Part shown: piece by piece, positions 1 to 7,899 of the stretch
How positions within the stretch are numbered: position 1 is the stretch's first letter
Layout: each line of letters opens with the position of its first letter
DNA from: Butyricicoccus sp.
GTDB taxonomy: Bacteria > Bacillota > Clostridia > Oscillospirales > Butyricicoccaceae
DNA: 33,484 bases
NCBI GenBank assembly: GCA_020025885.1
Contig: JAHHRJ010000024.1
Coordinates: 1 to 33,484, forward strand
Direction: 5' to 3'
Program-made: the position numbers and the translations under genes
Notes under the pieces: generated by a model
Seen by the model: the letters and a program-made list of their open reading frames with translations, nothing else
Databases searched by the model: none
What the model was told of the DNA's origin: nothing

Positions 1-54
1 AGGCTACGGTCAGCGAACTGAGAATCCCCTGTCTTTAGACATGGGGAGTGTCAA
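1..54 (+). mobile_element. Right end of an IS200/IS605-type element (tnpB tail plus end hairpin), partial
   Basis: Positions 27-46 form a hairpin (CCCC-TGTC, loop TTTA, GACA-T-GGGG), followed by AGTGTCAA ending at 54. This is the layout I know for right ends of IS200/IS605 elements, where the tnpB 3' end, the element end and the 3' part of the TnpB guide RNA overlap. In the second reading frame the sequence reads GYGQRTENPLSLDMGSVK and stays open to a stop at 131-133, which fits the C-terminal tail of a TnpB protein. The rest of the element would lie before position 1 and cannot be seen. The assignment rests on motif memory, not on a search. Confidence 0.6.
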
Positions 55-395
55 AGCCATATCTGCACAGTACAGAGGAGTTTCCCGCGCGGTTTGGTGC
101 AGTCATGCTGCTCGAAAATTTTATCACGACTAAGGAGTTATCCCGCACGCTTTGTGCACTTGTGGAAATCCCGGCAAAGGGATACAATGCGCGGATGGGC
201 GTTGCATGGGCGCTCTCCATTTGCGGTGTGAAATTTCCGAAGCAGACACTGGGTTTTCTGGAAACTGCAAAGCTGGATGACTGGACTTATAATAAGGCAT
301 TACAGAAAATGCTGGAATCGCGCCGCCTACCCGAAGCACTGCGGCAGGACTTGCGCGCACGCAAGCGCAAAACACGCAGTCTGCGTCCAAAATGA
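48..395 (+). pseudogene. DNA alkylation repair protein (AlkD-like), 5'-truncated fragment
   Basis: The frame encodes about 113 residues that match the C-terminal half of the AlkD/HEAT-repeat DNA glycosylase family: RFGAVMLL, then RMGVAWALS, then LDDWTYNKALQKMLES and a basic tail (RARKRKTRS). Family members are usually about 220-240 residues, so the N-terminal half is missing. An in-frame stop lies at 36-38, inside the IS200/IS605-type end directly upstream. A GTG at 48 could start translation, but it falls within the element end. The simplest reading is that the element inserted into or next to alkD and separated it from its 5' part. Family members remove alkylated bases from DNA. This fragment is probably inactive. 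Confidence 0.75.
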
Positions 396-397
396 AA

Positions 398-430
398 AAT
401 CTCCACAGCAACCAATTTACTGTGGAGATT
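398..430. terminator. Bidirectional terminator hairpin between alkD fragment and sugar symporter
   Basis: AATCTCCACAG at 398-408 pairs with CTGTGGAGATT at 420-430. On the minus strand the stem is followed by TTTTTC, so it is a good terminator for the symporter gene that ends at 482. Confidence 0.7.
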
Positions 431-481
431 CTTCAAATGCCCCCTGATATCAGAGGATGAAGCTTGTTTTTAAGAGACCGT

Positions 482-1876
482 TTAGGATTGTTTGCGGCTT
501 TTCAAAGTTGCAATGTTCTCTTCGACCTTCTTTTTGCTCAGCGGATAAATTGTCATGAGACAAACTGCAACAGCAATATAGAACAGCCCTGGAATCAAGG
601 TTGAAACACTATATATTTTATTTGCAACCTCTGTGGTTTGAACTTGCACCGCAGAGTTATATCCGATGAGACTCAGTGACCAGGCACCAATGCCGCCAGA
701 TAGTGCTTGACCGATCTTTCTTGCAAAAGAGTAGATTGCGTATACTGTACCATCTTCACGATGACCGGTTCTAACCTCCTGATCATCAATAACATCAGTA
801 ATCAGTGCCCAGATAATCAGATTAAAGAAGCCAAAGCCCATAGAATTGATGATGGAAATACCAATATGGAGCCACATGGAATGTGTGTGCAGCAGGTACA
901 GTAAAACACATCCCATGCCGCCGATGAAGCAGCCGATTGCACCAAGTTCACGTTTACCAAACTTTCGAGTAAGCGGCACAACAAATGGAGCCAGAATGAA
1001 AGAGGGAAGCAAGCCACACATACTGAATATGGACAAGCCAGCCTTACTTTTGAAGTAATCAATAAACACGAACTGGTTTAAAGACTGTGCCATCAAAGCA
1101 CCAAGCAGCAGGAAAAGTGCTGCCACAATGACACCAAGCAGAGCGCGGTTGGTCAGAGCTGTTTGAAGGGATTTGAAAATACTGGAGGATTGTTCCTTTA
1201 CAGTCGGCTCTGTCTGCACACGCTCTGTGGTCAGATAGTAGCAGAGCAGATAGCAGATGATCGCGCCAACAGAGAATGCACCCGCAATGAGAGTGAAACG
1301 GCTGCCTTCAACGATTTGGTTGCCGGCAGCATCCGTTGTATATACGATGAGAGGCGCGCCGACAGAGATGACAAGGCTTGCCAGTGCTGAACCTAGACTT
1401 CTGAATGTGGACAGGGCAGAACGGTCATCGCTCTCGCTGCTCAGTACGGATGCCATAGAACCATATGGGATATTGATAGAGGTGTAGAATACACTGCCCC
1501 ACAGAATATAGGTCACGAACATATAAACGACTTTTACGGTCATAGATGCATTCGCAAGTGAGGACTGATACATCAAAAAGCTGGAAATCGCCACAGGACC
1601 ACACATGCGGAGGATCCACGGGCGGAAACGACCATTTTTGCCCGGCTTCATACGGTCAACGATTTGTCCCATTGCAACATCAGTGAACGCATCGACACAG
1701 CGTGCGACAACAAACAATGTACCAACGAGTCCCACATCGATGCCTAAAATCTTGGTATAGAAGACCATAAGGAATGTGCTGGCAAATATGAAAGTAAAAT
1801 CATTGCCAAAGTCGCCGAACATATAACCGATTTTGTCCCGAAGTCCAAAGGGAGGAATTGCCTTTTCATTCTTCAT
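482..1876 (-). CDS. GPH-family sugar:cation symporter (MFS, MelB/UidB/XylP type)
   Basis: This 464-residue polytopic protein has the glycoside-pentoside-hexuronide:cation symporter layout. It opens with a cytoplasmic stretch (LRDKIGYMFGDFGNDFTF), followed by about 12 hydrophobic segments. The first inner loop carries ARCVDAFTDVAMGQIVDR and GRFRPWIL, the family's conserved loop 2-3 signature. It would import a glycoside with Na+ or H+ across the cytoplasmic membrane. The start at 1876 is supported by AGGAGAAACTGAG just before the ATG. It is divergent from an AraC regulator (2061), which is followed by a GH2 glycosidase (3512). Symporter and hydrolase therefore probably handle the same glycoside under AraC control. 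The exact substrate (galactoside, glucuronide or other) cannot be read from sequence. Confidence 0.88.
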   Translation of the reverse strand: MKNEKAIPPFGLRDKIGYMFGDFGNDFTFIFASTFLMVFYTKILGIDVGLVGTLFVVARCVDAFTDVAMGQIVDRMKPGKNGRFRPWILRMCGPVAISSFLMYQSSLANASMTVKVVYMFVTYILWGSVFYTSINIPYGSMASVLSSESDDRSALSTFRSLGSALASLVISVGAPLIVYTTDAAGNQIVEGSRFTLIAGAFSVGAIICYLLCYYLTTERVQTEPTVKEQSSSIFKSLQTALTNRALLGVIVAALFLLLGALMAQSLNQFVFIDYFKSKAGLSIFSMCGLLPSFILAPFVVPLTRKFGKRELGAIGCFIGGMGCVLLYLLHTHSMWLHIGISIINSMGFGFFNLIIWALITDVIDDQEVRTGHREDGTVYAIYSFARKIGQALSGGIGAWSLSLIGYNSAVQVQTTEVANKIYSVSTLIPGLFYIAVAVCLMTIYPLSKKKVEENIATLKSRKQS

Positions 1877-1921
1877 CTCAGTTTCTCCTATCTTTTATGA
1901 TTTCATCTAGAAGTGTTTTTC

Positions 1922-1943
1922 TGATAGTAACGCATTTCTATCA
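1922..1943. promoter_or_regulatory. Inverted repeat in the symporter/AraC divergent intergenic region (possible operator)
   Basis: TGATAG at 1922-1927 mirrors CTATCA at 1938-1943 across a 10-nt spacer. It lies about 46 bp upstream of the symporter start. A related GATAGT element occurs at about 3425-3430 ahead of the GH2 gene. It is a candidate AraC-family binding site on position only. Confidence 0.3.
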
Positions 1944-1993
1944 TTTATAGTGAGTAAATTTTTTTGTTTTTGCGGTATTTTTTTTAGGTCCTA

Positions 1994-2022
1994 TTGAAAT
2001 ATACCCATAATTGTATCATAAT
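1994..2022 (+). promoter_or_regulatory. Putative sigma-70 promoter of the AraC-family gene
   Basis: TTGAAA (1994-1999) and CATAAT (2017-2022) are separated by 17 nt, about 40 nt before the ATG at 2061. Confidence 0.5.
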
Positions 2023-2060
2023 TATTCTGTAATTCTTTGTTTATTTTGAGGTGAGACATC

Positions 2061-3287
2061 ATGATAGATTCACCACAATTTCATTTTTTTTCCGACCTTT
2101 TAGTAGAAATCCATATTCCATTTATGATCTTGCGCTCCTCAGAAGACCTGACATCTTGGTTTTCAGTCTTTCTTAACCCACTGGATTCAGATACGATTGC
2201 CAGCACAGCGCCAAAATTCAAAGAATTTACCAGCATCTATCGCACAAAAACGATCTACCGGATTCAAAACTTTTGCTTTTATTTTCTGCTGTTTCGTATT
2301 CCTGATTCAAAAAATATCACTTATTTTGCAATTGGCCCTTATATGCTTTCTGATGTGCTGTCCATTTATCAGTTTGCAGCACCAGAAGATTGGAGCAATG
2401 ATATCTGTGTGCTTGATGATGAGGAAATGTTACTCAAAATAGTCAATACGTTTACAAAGCATATGTTTGACACAATGAATACATTTCCACTCAAAAACAT
2501 TAAAATTCCAGAAACATTGGATATTACTTCTGTTACAGAGAACTTTTCTTTCAAGAGTCCAGAAGATCCTATGCGTAATATTCGCATATTAGAGGAATGC
2601 TATCAGAACGAGACCGAGCTTCTGAAAATCGTGAGACATGGACAGTGGCACAAAGCACAGGCTCTTTTGGATACAGTCTTTTATAGGAAAGAATATAGTC
2701 ATTTGCAACCGTGGGGACATTCGCTCGAATTTAACCGTAACCAGTCGATCGAGCTGAATACCCTGCTGCGCAAGTCTGCGGAATTTGCGGGAGTACATCC
2801 CCTTCACATCGAAAACCTTTCTTCACAGTTTCTTCTGAAAATCAGTCGCACGACAGAAGAAAAAGATGTGTTGTATTTGCATCGGGAAATGATTCGCAAA
2901 TATTGTCAGCTGGTACAGACCCACTCGCTCAAAGGATACTCCCCCATTGTGCAAAAGGTTCTGACGTATGTCAGTTCAAATCTCTCTGAGGATTTGACGC
3001 TCAATGCACAGGCAAAGCTGTTGAATGTCAATCCGAGCTATTTGTCAGCGCTGTTTAAAAAAGAAACCGGAATGACACTCACGGAATATGTGAAACAGAA
3101 GCGCATCAAGCACGGTATCTTTCTATTGATCAACACAGACCTACAAATACAGGTCGTTGCACAGTGCTGCGGGATCGCGGATGTCAACTATTTTACAAAG
3201 ATATTTAAGAAGTATATTGGAAAAACACCCAAAGAATATCGGGATGAAATTCGAAAATCGGAAGCACAGGTTGGACACCCACTCTAA
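2061..3287 (+). CDS. AraC-family transcriptional regulator
   Basis: This is a 408-residue protein. Residues about 300-400 form a double helix-turn-helix domain of the AraC type: VQKVLTYVSSNLSEDLTL, then LNVNPSYLSALFKKETGMTL, then the second HTH with CGIADVNYFTKIFKKYIGKT and PKEYR. The first about 290 residues are a non-HTH sensing region I do not recognise. It has no membrane segment. GAGGTGAG lies 5-12 nt before the ATG and supports this start. The gene sits between a divergent GPH symporter and a downstream co-oriented GH2 glycosidase, so it is probably the local substrate-responsive activator of both. Possible half-sites (GATAGT) lie in both intergenic regions. Confidence 0.9.
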   Translation: MIDSPQFHFFSDLLVEIHIPFMILRSSEDLTSWFSVFLNPLDSDTIASTAPKFKEFTSIYRTKTIYRIQNFCFYFLLFRIPDSKNITYFAIGPYMLSDVLSIYQFAAPEDWSNDICVLDDEEMLLKIVNTFTKHMFDTMNTFPLKNIKIPETLDITSVTENFSFKSPEDPMRNIRILEECYQNETELLKIVRHGQWHKAQALLDTVFYRKEYSHLQPWGHSLEFNRNQSIELNTLLRKSAEFAGVHPLHIENLSSQFLLKISRTTEEKDVLYLHREMIRKYCQLVQTHSLKGYSPIVQKVLTYVSSNLSEDLTLNAQAKLLNVNPSYLSALFKKETGMTLTEYVKQKRIKHGIFLLINTDLQIQVVAQCCGIADVNYFTKIFKKYIGKTPKEYRDEIRKSEAQVGHPL

Positions 3288-3439
3288 AAAGATTGCCTGA
3301 GCAGGCAGGATAGTATCAAGCTGCAAAGTCCATGTGCTGTAAGCATTTTGAGGATGAAATAGTATTAGAAATAAAAAGACACAGCATCACACGATTCCGC
3401 TGTGGTATTGCCTTAAAATTTTACGATAGTTTACAAGAA

Positions 3440-3475
3440 TTGTCCTCACTGAGGATTTTTCTTTTATGATATAAT
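3440..3475 (+). promoter_or_regulatory. Promoter region of the GH2 gene with short inverted repeat
   Basis: TATAAT lies at 3470-3475, about 37 nt before the GH2 ATG. There is no good -35 hexamer at the usual distance, as expected for an activator-dependent promoter. An inverted repeat TCCTCACTGAGGA (3443-3455) followed by T-rich sequence sits in the -35 region. It could be a weak terminator of the AraC gene or part of a regulator site. Confidence 0.45.
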
Positions 3476-3511
3476 GTGAATCAATGCAATATGCATACAG
3501 GAGGTTTCTTT

Positions 3512-5782
3512 ATGAGACAATATCTTACGTTGAAAGACAACTGGTACTTCACAAAACAAGAACAAACCGCAACACCCACTGCATTGCCGACTGGTTGGGA
3601 GTCCGTATCGATCCCGCATACTTGGAATGCGATCGATGGTCAGGATGGCGGCAATGATTATTTTCGCGGAAAATGCTGGTATGTAAAGGAGCTGACCATT
3701 CCGAGTCTTCCGGAAAATACCTGTGTGTATCTGGAGTTTGAGGCGGCTTCCTCTTATTGCGAAGTATATGTCAATGGCAAAAAGGCAGCAAGCCATGAGG
3801 GCGGATATAGCCGCTTCCGGGCAGATATTTCTGCACTGCTGACCGATCAGAACAATATCCTTGCAGTGATGGTGGATAACCAGCATCGTGACAATATTTA
3901 TCCGCAGATGGCAGATTTTACGTTCTATGGCGGTATCTATCGTGATGTGAAGCTGCTGTTCGTTCCAAAGACCCATTTCTGCCTTGATTATTATGGCTCA
4001 CAAGGATTGACCGTAGGTTCTGAAATCGTGGGAGACAAGCAGGCACTCGTCAAGCTGCATGGTTATGTTTCTGACGCAGAGGCGCTCGACCAAGTGTGTT
4101 TCAGCATCTATGATGCACAAGAGAAGCTGGTAGCCGAGGTATACCGTTCAGCTGAACAGGATACCCATGCAGAGCTTTTATTATCCGACCTGCATCTGTG
4201 GCATGGCGTAAAAGACCCATACCTGTATACGGTAAAGGCAACGCTGATGCGTCACAATGAAGTGCTCGATGAAATAACAGTACGCCATGGCTTCCGTTCA
4301 TTCCATGTTGACCCGCAGAAGGGCTTCTTCCTCAATGGGGAGCTTATGCCGCTGCGCGGTGTTTCCCGACATCAGGATTTCTTCGGATTGGGTAATGCAC
4401 TCACAAGAGAACAGCATGAAGTCGATGCACGTCTGATTCGTGAGGTTGGCGCAAATACCATCCGTCTGGCACACTATCAGCACAGTCAGGATTTCTATGA
4501 TCTCTGTGATGAGATGGGCTTTATCATATGGGCAGAGATTCCGTTTATCAGCCGTATGAATTCTGATCCGGCAGCACACCAGAACTGTATCCAGCAGATG
4601 AAGGAGCTGATTTATCAGAACTTCAACCACAGCTCTATTTGTGTTTGGGGCATCTCAAATGAAATTACCATTGGTGCATGCACTCCTCAGCTGGTGGAAA
4701 ATCTGAAGGATTTAAATGCGCTCGTAAAGCGTCTTGACCCAAGCCGTTTGAGTGTTATGGCACAGCTTTCAACCCTTCCAATGGAGGATGAGCAGAACCA
4801 GATCACAGATATTCTCAGCTACAACCATTATTTTGGCTGGTATGTTGGCACATTTGAGGATAATGAGAAATGGTTGGATAAGTTCCATGAAATGTATCCA
4901 ACCAGAGTATTGGGCATCTCGGAGTACGGCTGCGAGGGCATTGTAACCTATCATGAAGACACACCAAAGGCAGGCGATTACAGCGAAGAATATCAGGCGC
5001 TGTACCATGAGCATATGGCAAAAATCATTGATGTACGTCCGTGGCTCTGGGCAACGCATATTTGGAATATGTTTGATTTTGGCTGTGATGCGAGAAATGA
5101 GGGCGGCGTTGCAGGACGCAACAACAAGGGTCTTGTGACCATCGACCGTAAGGTGAAGAAGGATATTTTCTATCTGTATCAGGCATACTGGACGACACAG
5201 CCAATGGTGCATATTTGCAGCAAGCGTTATGCAAAGCGCCATACAGAAACCATTGATGTAAAGGTTTACAGCAATGCGCCTGTCGTTTCACTCTATATAG
5301 ATGGTGCATTTGTATGCAAAAAGGATGCTGACCGTGTTGTTGTATTCGAGGATATCAAGCTCAAAGATGGCTTTACAACCATTACCGTTAAGGCAGATGG
5401 CTGTGAGGATACCACTGTTTTTGAAAAGACAGCAGAGCCATTTGCACCTTATCACTTCGTAGAGGATAAGTCCGAAACAGGTGTGACCAACTGGTTTGAT
5501 GATGTAGATCTTGAGCAGGAGCGTGAGATGACATTCAATAGTGGGTACTATTCTGTGCAGGATACTACAAAGGAGCTGCTCGCAAACAAGGATGCTTCTG
5601 ATATCCTCGTAAATGCGCTGAGCAGCCTGACTGGCATAAAGATCAAGAAATCTATGCTTAATATTATGATGGGAGACACCAGATTCTGTGATGCAGCAGC
5701 TGATATGCCGGCAAAGAAAGCTGATATCGAGAAAGCAATGTCCTATATCAATGAAAAGTTACAGCAGATTCCAAAGGATTAA
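3512..5782 (+). CDS. Glycoside hydrolase family 2 (beta-galactosidase / beta-glucuronidase-like)
   Basis: This 756-residue retaining glycosidase has no signal peptide and is probably cytoplasmic. The order is a sugar-binding jelly-roll (about 10-165; WESVSIPHTWNA, YFRGKCWY, GGIYRDV), an Ig-like domain (about 170-270), then a TIM barrel. The barrel starts at the family motif GFFLNGELMPLRGVSRHQD. The acid/base Glu is E384 in WGISNE and the nucleophile is E471 in GISEYG. WNMFDFGCDARNEGG and the RNNKGL segment resemble beta-galactosidases, but N-x-K is also the pattern used by beta-glucuronidases, so the substrate is open. A tail of about 100 residues follows the usual core. CAGGAGGT at 3498-3505 fixes the ATG at 3512. 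It follows an AraC gene and faces a GPH symporter, which suggests uptake followed by intracellular cleavage of a glycoside. Confidence 0.9.
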   Translation: MRQYLTLKDNWYFTKQEQTATPTALPTGWESVSIPHTWNAIDGQDGGNDYFRGKCWYVKELTIPSLPENTCVYLEFEAASSYCEVYVNGKKAASHEGGYSRFRADISALLTDQNNILAVMVDNQHRDNIYPQMADFTFYGGIYRDVKLLFVPKTHFCLDYYGSQGLTVGSEIVGDKQALVKLHGYVSDAEALDQVCFSIYDAQEKLVAEVYRSAEQDTHAELLLSDLHLWHGVKDPYLYTVKATLMRHNEVLDEITVRHGFRSFHVDPQKGFFLNGELMPLRGVSRHQDFFGLGNALTREQHEVDARLIREVGANTIRLAHYQHSQDFYDLCDEMGFIIWAEIPFISRMNSDPAAHQNCIQQMKELIYQNFNHSSICVWGISNEITIGACTPQLVENLKDLNALVKRLDPSRLSVMAQLSTLPMEDEQNQITDILSYNHYFGWYVGTFEDNEKWLDKFHEMYPTRVLGISEYGCEGIVTYHEDTPKAGDYSEEYQALYHEHMAKIIDVRPWLWATHIWNMFDFGCDARNEGGVAGRNNKGLVTIDRKVKKDIFYLYQAYWTTQPMVHICSKRYAKRHTETIDVKVYSNAPVVSLYIDGAFVCKKDADRVVVFEDIKLKDGFTTITVKADGCEDTTVFEKTAEPFAPYHFVEDKSETGVTNWFDDVDLEQEREMTFNSGYYSVQDTTKELLANKDASDILVNALSSLTGIKIKKSMLNIMMGDTRFCDAAADMPAKKADIEKAMSYINEKLQQIPKD

Positions 5783-5787
5783 GAATG

Positions 5788-5803
5788 CTTTTCGGATAGC
5801 CTC
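5788..5803 (-). repeat. Solo copy of the GGGGCTATCTGAAAAG-type repeat end
   Basis: On the minus strand it reads GAGGCTATCCGAAAAG. This differs at two positions from the ends of the MITE-like element at 23964-24130 and the palindrome at 7786-7820. It lies 6 bp after the GH2 stop codon. No partner end was found nearby. Confidence 0.4.
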
Positions 5804-5845
5804 TAACCTTTGATCATACAATCAACGAAATAGCCATATAGGAAT

Positions 5846-5888
5846 GCCCCATTTGAAGAACGGCAGAGATGCCGGATTCAAATGGGGC
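5846..5888. terminator. Long hairpin after the GH2 gene
   Basis: GCCCCATTTGAA (5846-5857) pairs perfectly with TTCAAATGGGGC (5877-5888), enclosing an inner stem CGGC/GCCG. The T-tract that follows is weak (GTTTG), so it may act as a terminator or as an mRNA 3'-end stabiliser. Confidence 0.55.
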
Positions 5889-5903
5889 GTTTGCGTAGAA
5901 CAT

Positions 5904-5934
5904 AAAAGAGAGCAAGCGAAAGCCTGCTCTCTTT
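5904..5934. terminator. Bidirectional terminator between the GH2 gene and gdhA
   Basis: AAAAGAGAGCA pairs with TGCTCTCTTTT around a small inner loop. The stem has A/T-rich flanks on both sides and serves the convergent GH2 (plus) and gdhA (minus) genes. Confidence 0.7.
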
Positions 5935-5958
5935 TCATAATGCACTTTGGGGGGGAGT

Positions 5959-7305
5959 TTAGTATGCAACACCCTGCCACAGCATAGCATCGCAAACCTT
6001 TTCAAAGCCTGCGATATTTGCACCAGCAACCAGATTGCCCTCCATATTGTAACGGGCAGCCGCTTCCTTACAGGACTTATAGATATTCACCATAATACCA
6101 TGGAGCTTTTCGTCTACCTCCTCAAAAGTCCAAGACAGACGCTGGCTGTTCTGGCTCATTTCCAGACCGGAAGTTGCAACACCGCCTGCGTTTGCAGCCT
6201 TTGCAGGCCCAAACATAACGCCAGCAGACTGGAATGCTTCAACAGCCTCTGGGGTAGACGGCATGTTTGCACCCTCAGCGACAGCCTTGACGCCATTTGC
6301 AATCAGGGTCTTTGCTTCCTCGCCGTTCAGCTCATTCTGGGTTGCACATGGCAGCGCGATATCACATGGAGTGCTCCAGATGCCGCGGCAGCCATCAACA
6401 TACTTTGCGGACGGTACATAGTCCAGATAAGTGTTAATGCGTGCGCGCTTGACTTCCTTGATTTCCTGAATCACCTGATAGTCAATGCCGTTTTCATCCA
6501 CGATATAGCCGTTGGAATCGCTCATTGCAATAACCTTGCCGCCCAACTGTGTTGCCTTCTGGCAAGCATAAATTGCAACATTACCAGAACCGGAAATTAC
6601 AACCTTTTTGCCCTCAAAAGAAGTGCCCATATCATGCAGCATTTCCTGTGTGTAGTAGCAAACGCCATAGCCAGTTGCCTCAGTACGCGCCAGAGAACCG
6701 CCATAGGACAGACCCTTGCCGGTCAGAACACCAGTGAACTCGTTGCGAAGACGCTTATACTGACCGAACATATAGCCGATCTCACGTGCACCGGTGCCGA
6801 TATCGCCAGCCGGTACGTCGGTATCTGGACCAATGTGGCGCGCAAGTTCAGTCATAAAGGACTGGCAGAAGCGCATGATTTCATTGTCGCTTTTGCCCTT
6901 GGGGTCAAAGTCAGAGCCGCCCTTGCCGCCGCCCATGGGCAGGCCGGTTAGGCTGTTCTTAAAGATCTGCTCAAAGCCGAGGAACTTAATAATGGACTGG
7001 TTAACAGACGGATGCAGACGCAAACCGCCCTTGTATGGTCCGATTGCAGAGTTGAACTGGATGCGCCAAGCACGGTTGACCTGCACCTTGCCAGCATCGT
7101 CCACCCAGGAAACACGGAAGTTTACAATGCGCTCTGGCTCAACGATACGTTCAATAATACCGTTCTTCTCAATTTCTGGACGTGCAGCAATCACAGGCTC
7201 CAGAGATTCAAAAACCTCACGCACTGCTTGAAGGAATTCCGGCTCATGGGCATTGCGAGTCGTCAGACCTTCATAAACACGGTTCAAATATTCGCTCTTG
7301 AACAT
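5959..7305 (-). CDS. gdhA: NADP-type glutamate dehydrogenase
   Basis: This 448-residue protein has the length of hexameric GdhA (about 447-450). It catalyses reversible amination of 2-oxoglutarate to glutamate, a main route of ammonium assimilation. The catalytic domain shows GPYKGGLRLHPSVN, then PMGGGKGGSDFDPKGKS with the active-site lysine, then PAGDIGTGAREIGYMFG. The Rossmann domain shows VVISGSGNVAIYA. The C-terminal part includes GGVATSGLEMSQNS. The start at 7305 is set by GGAGGT 8 nt upstream of the ATG. In-frame sequence upstream of 7305 overlaps the promoter region and lacks a better site. It appears monocistronic, with a terminator at 5904-5934 and a promoter at 7381-7409. Confidence 0.97.
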   Translation of the reverse strand: MFKSEYLNRVYEGLTTRNAHEPEFLQAVREVFESLEPVIAARPEIEKNGIIERIVEPERIVNFRVSWVDDAGKVQVNRAWRIQFNSAIGPYKGGLRLHPSVNQSIIKFLGFEQIFKNSLTGLPMGGGKGGSDFDPKGKSDNEIMRFCQSFMTELARHIGPDTDVPAGDIGTGAREIGYMFGQYKRLRNEFTGVLTGKGLSYGGSLARTEATGYGVCYYTQEMLHDMGTSFEGKKVVISGSGNVAIYACQKATQLGGKVIAMSDSNGYIVDENGIDYQVIQEIKEVKRARINTYLDYVPSAKYVDGCRGIWSTPCDIALPCATQNELNGEEAKTLIANGVKAVAEGANMPSTPEAVEAFQSAGVMFGPAKAANAGGVATSGLEMSQNSQRLSWTFEEVDEKLHGIMVNIYKSCKEAAARYNMEGNLVAGANIAGFEKVCDAMLWQGVAY

Positions 7306-7380
7306 AACAAGTGACCTCCATCGTATTATAATCACAGAGACAGCAGAAAGCTGCTCTGTCAAGTTCGTTGTGTTAATTTT

Positions 7381-7409
7381 ATTTTATCATGCGTGATTGC
7401 CAGAATCAA
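7381..7409 (-). promoter_or_regulatory. Putative gdhA promoter
   Basis: On the minus strand TTGATT (7404-7409) and TAAAAT (7381-7386) are spaced 17 nt. The 14 bases ending in the -10 box (ACGCATGATAAAAT) are identical to those in the promoter proposed for the 62-residue protein gene at 33293-33321. Confidence 0.5.
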
Positions 7410-7785
7410 TTACTTTTACCTGATAAAATGCCAAAGAAATGATAAAATCTATGCCGCTGCTTTCCCTATTATCTGACAATTTGCATAAAATAAACCTCAT
7501 TTGCATGAATCCCATCATTTTGGTAGGAAAATTGAAGGAAGATGCAGGAATGGCGTAATTTTTGTGGGTTGGGAGGGGTGTGTCTTAGCTAAAGCTTCTA
7601 TTTTTTATTTTAAATTATTTAATCACAAACTGAGGATAAGTATAAAAAGTTTGGATTTTGTATGGAAATAATAAAAAGATAATGGTTAATTTATACAAAA
7701 AGAAAGATTAAATTTGTAAAAAAGAGCAATATTTATTTTTGGAATGATGTTTTATAATTTTTATAAAAAATAAATTATTTGATTT
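7410..7785. other. Gene-free AT-rich intergenic stretch
   Basis: I see no gene here. Positions about 7590-7785 are strikingly A/T-rich, with runs such as TTTTTTATTTTAAATTATTT, and carry no long open frame. The stretch ends at the palindrome at 7786-7820. It may contain the promoter of the downstream foldase gene, but no convincing -35/-10 pair stands out. Confidence 0.5.
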
Positions 7786-7820
7786 GGGGCGTATCTGAAA
7801 ACAAATTTTCAGATAGCCCC
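7786..7820. repeat. Compact palindrome made of two facing GGGGC-ATCTGAAAA repeat ends
   Basis: GGGGCGTATCTGAAAA (7786-7801) faces TTTTCAGATAGCCCC (7806-7820) across only CAAA. The arms match the two ends of the MITE-like element at 23964-24130. This locus therefore looks like a copy with its interior almost completely deleted, or two ends joined. Confidence 0.6.
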
Positions 7821-7899
7821 TAGAAAGTTACAGTGCAGCAAACGTATTTTGATCGGGTTTGATTAAAACACTTGGATGTGAGAGAAAGGGGGCAAGGAT

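Noticed and set aside
3404..3416. Match to the TTAAGGCAA element end (GGTATTGCCTTAA)
   Set aside because: Only one end of about 13 bp is present and no partner was found within 300 bp. A chance match is possible.
5947..6951. Long open frame on the plus strand opposite gdhA
   Set aside because: It is antisense to a clear glutamate dehydrogenase, and its translation is Cys/His-rich with no family features. It is a codon-bias shadow.
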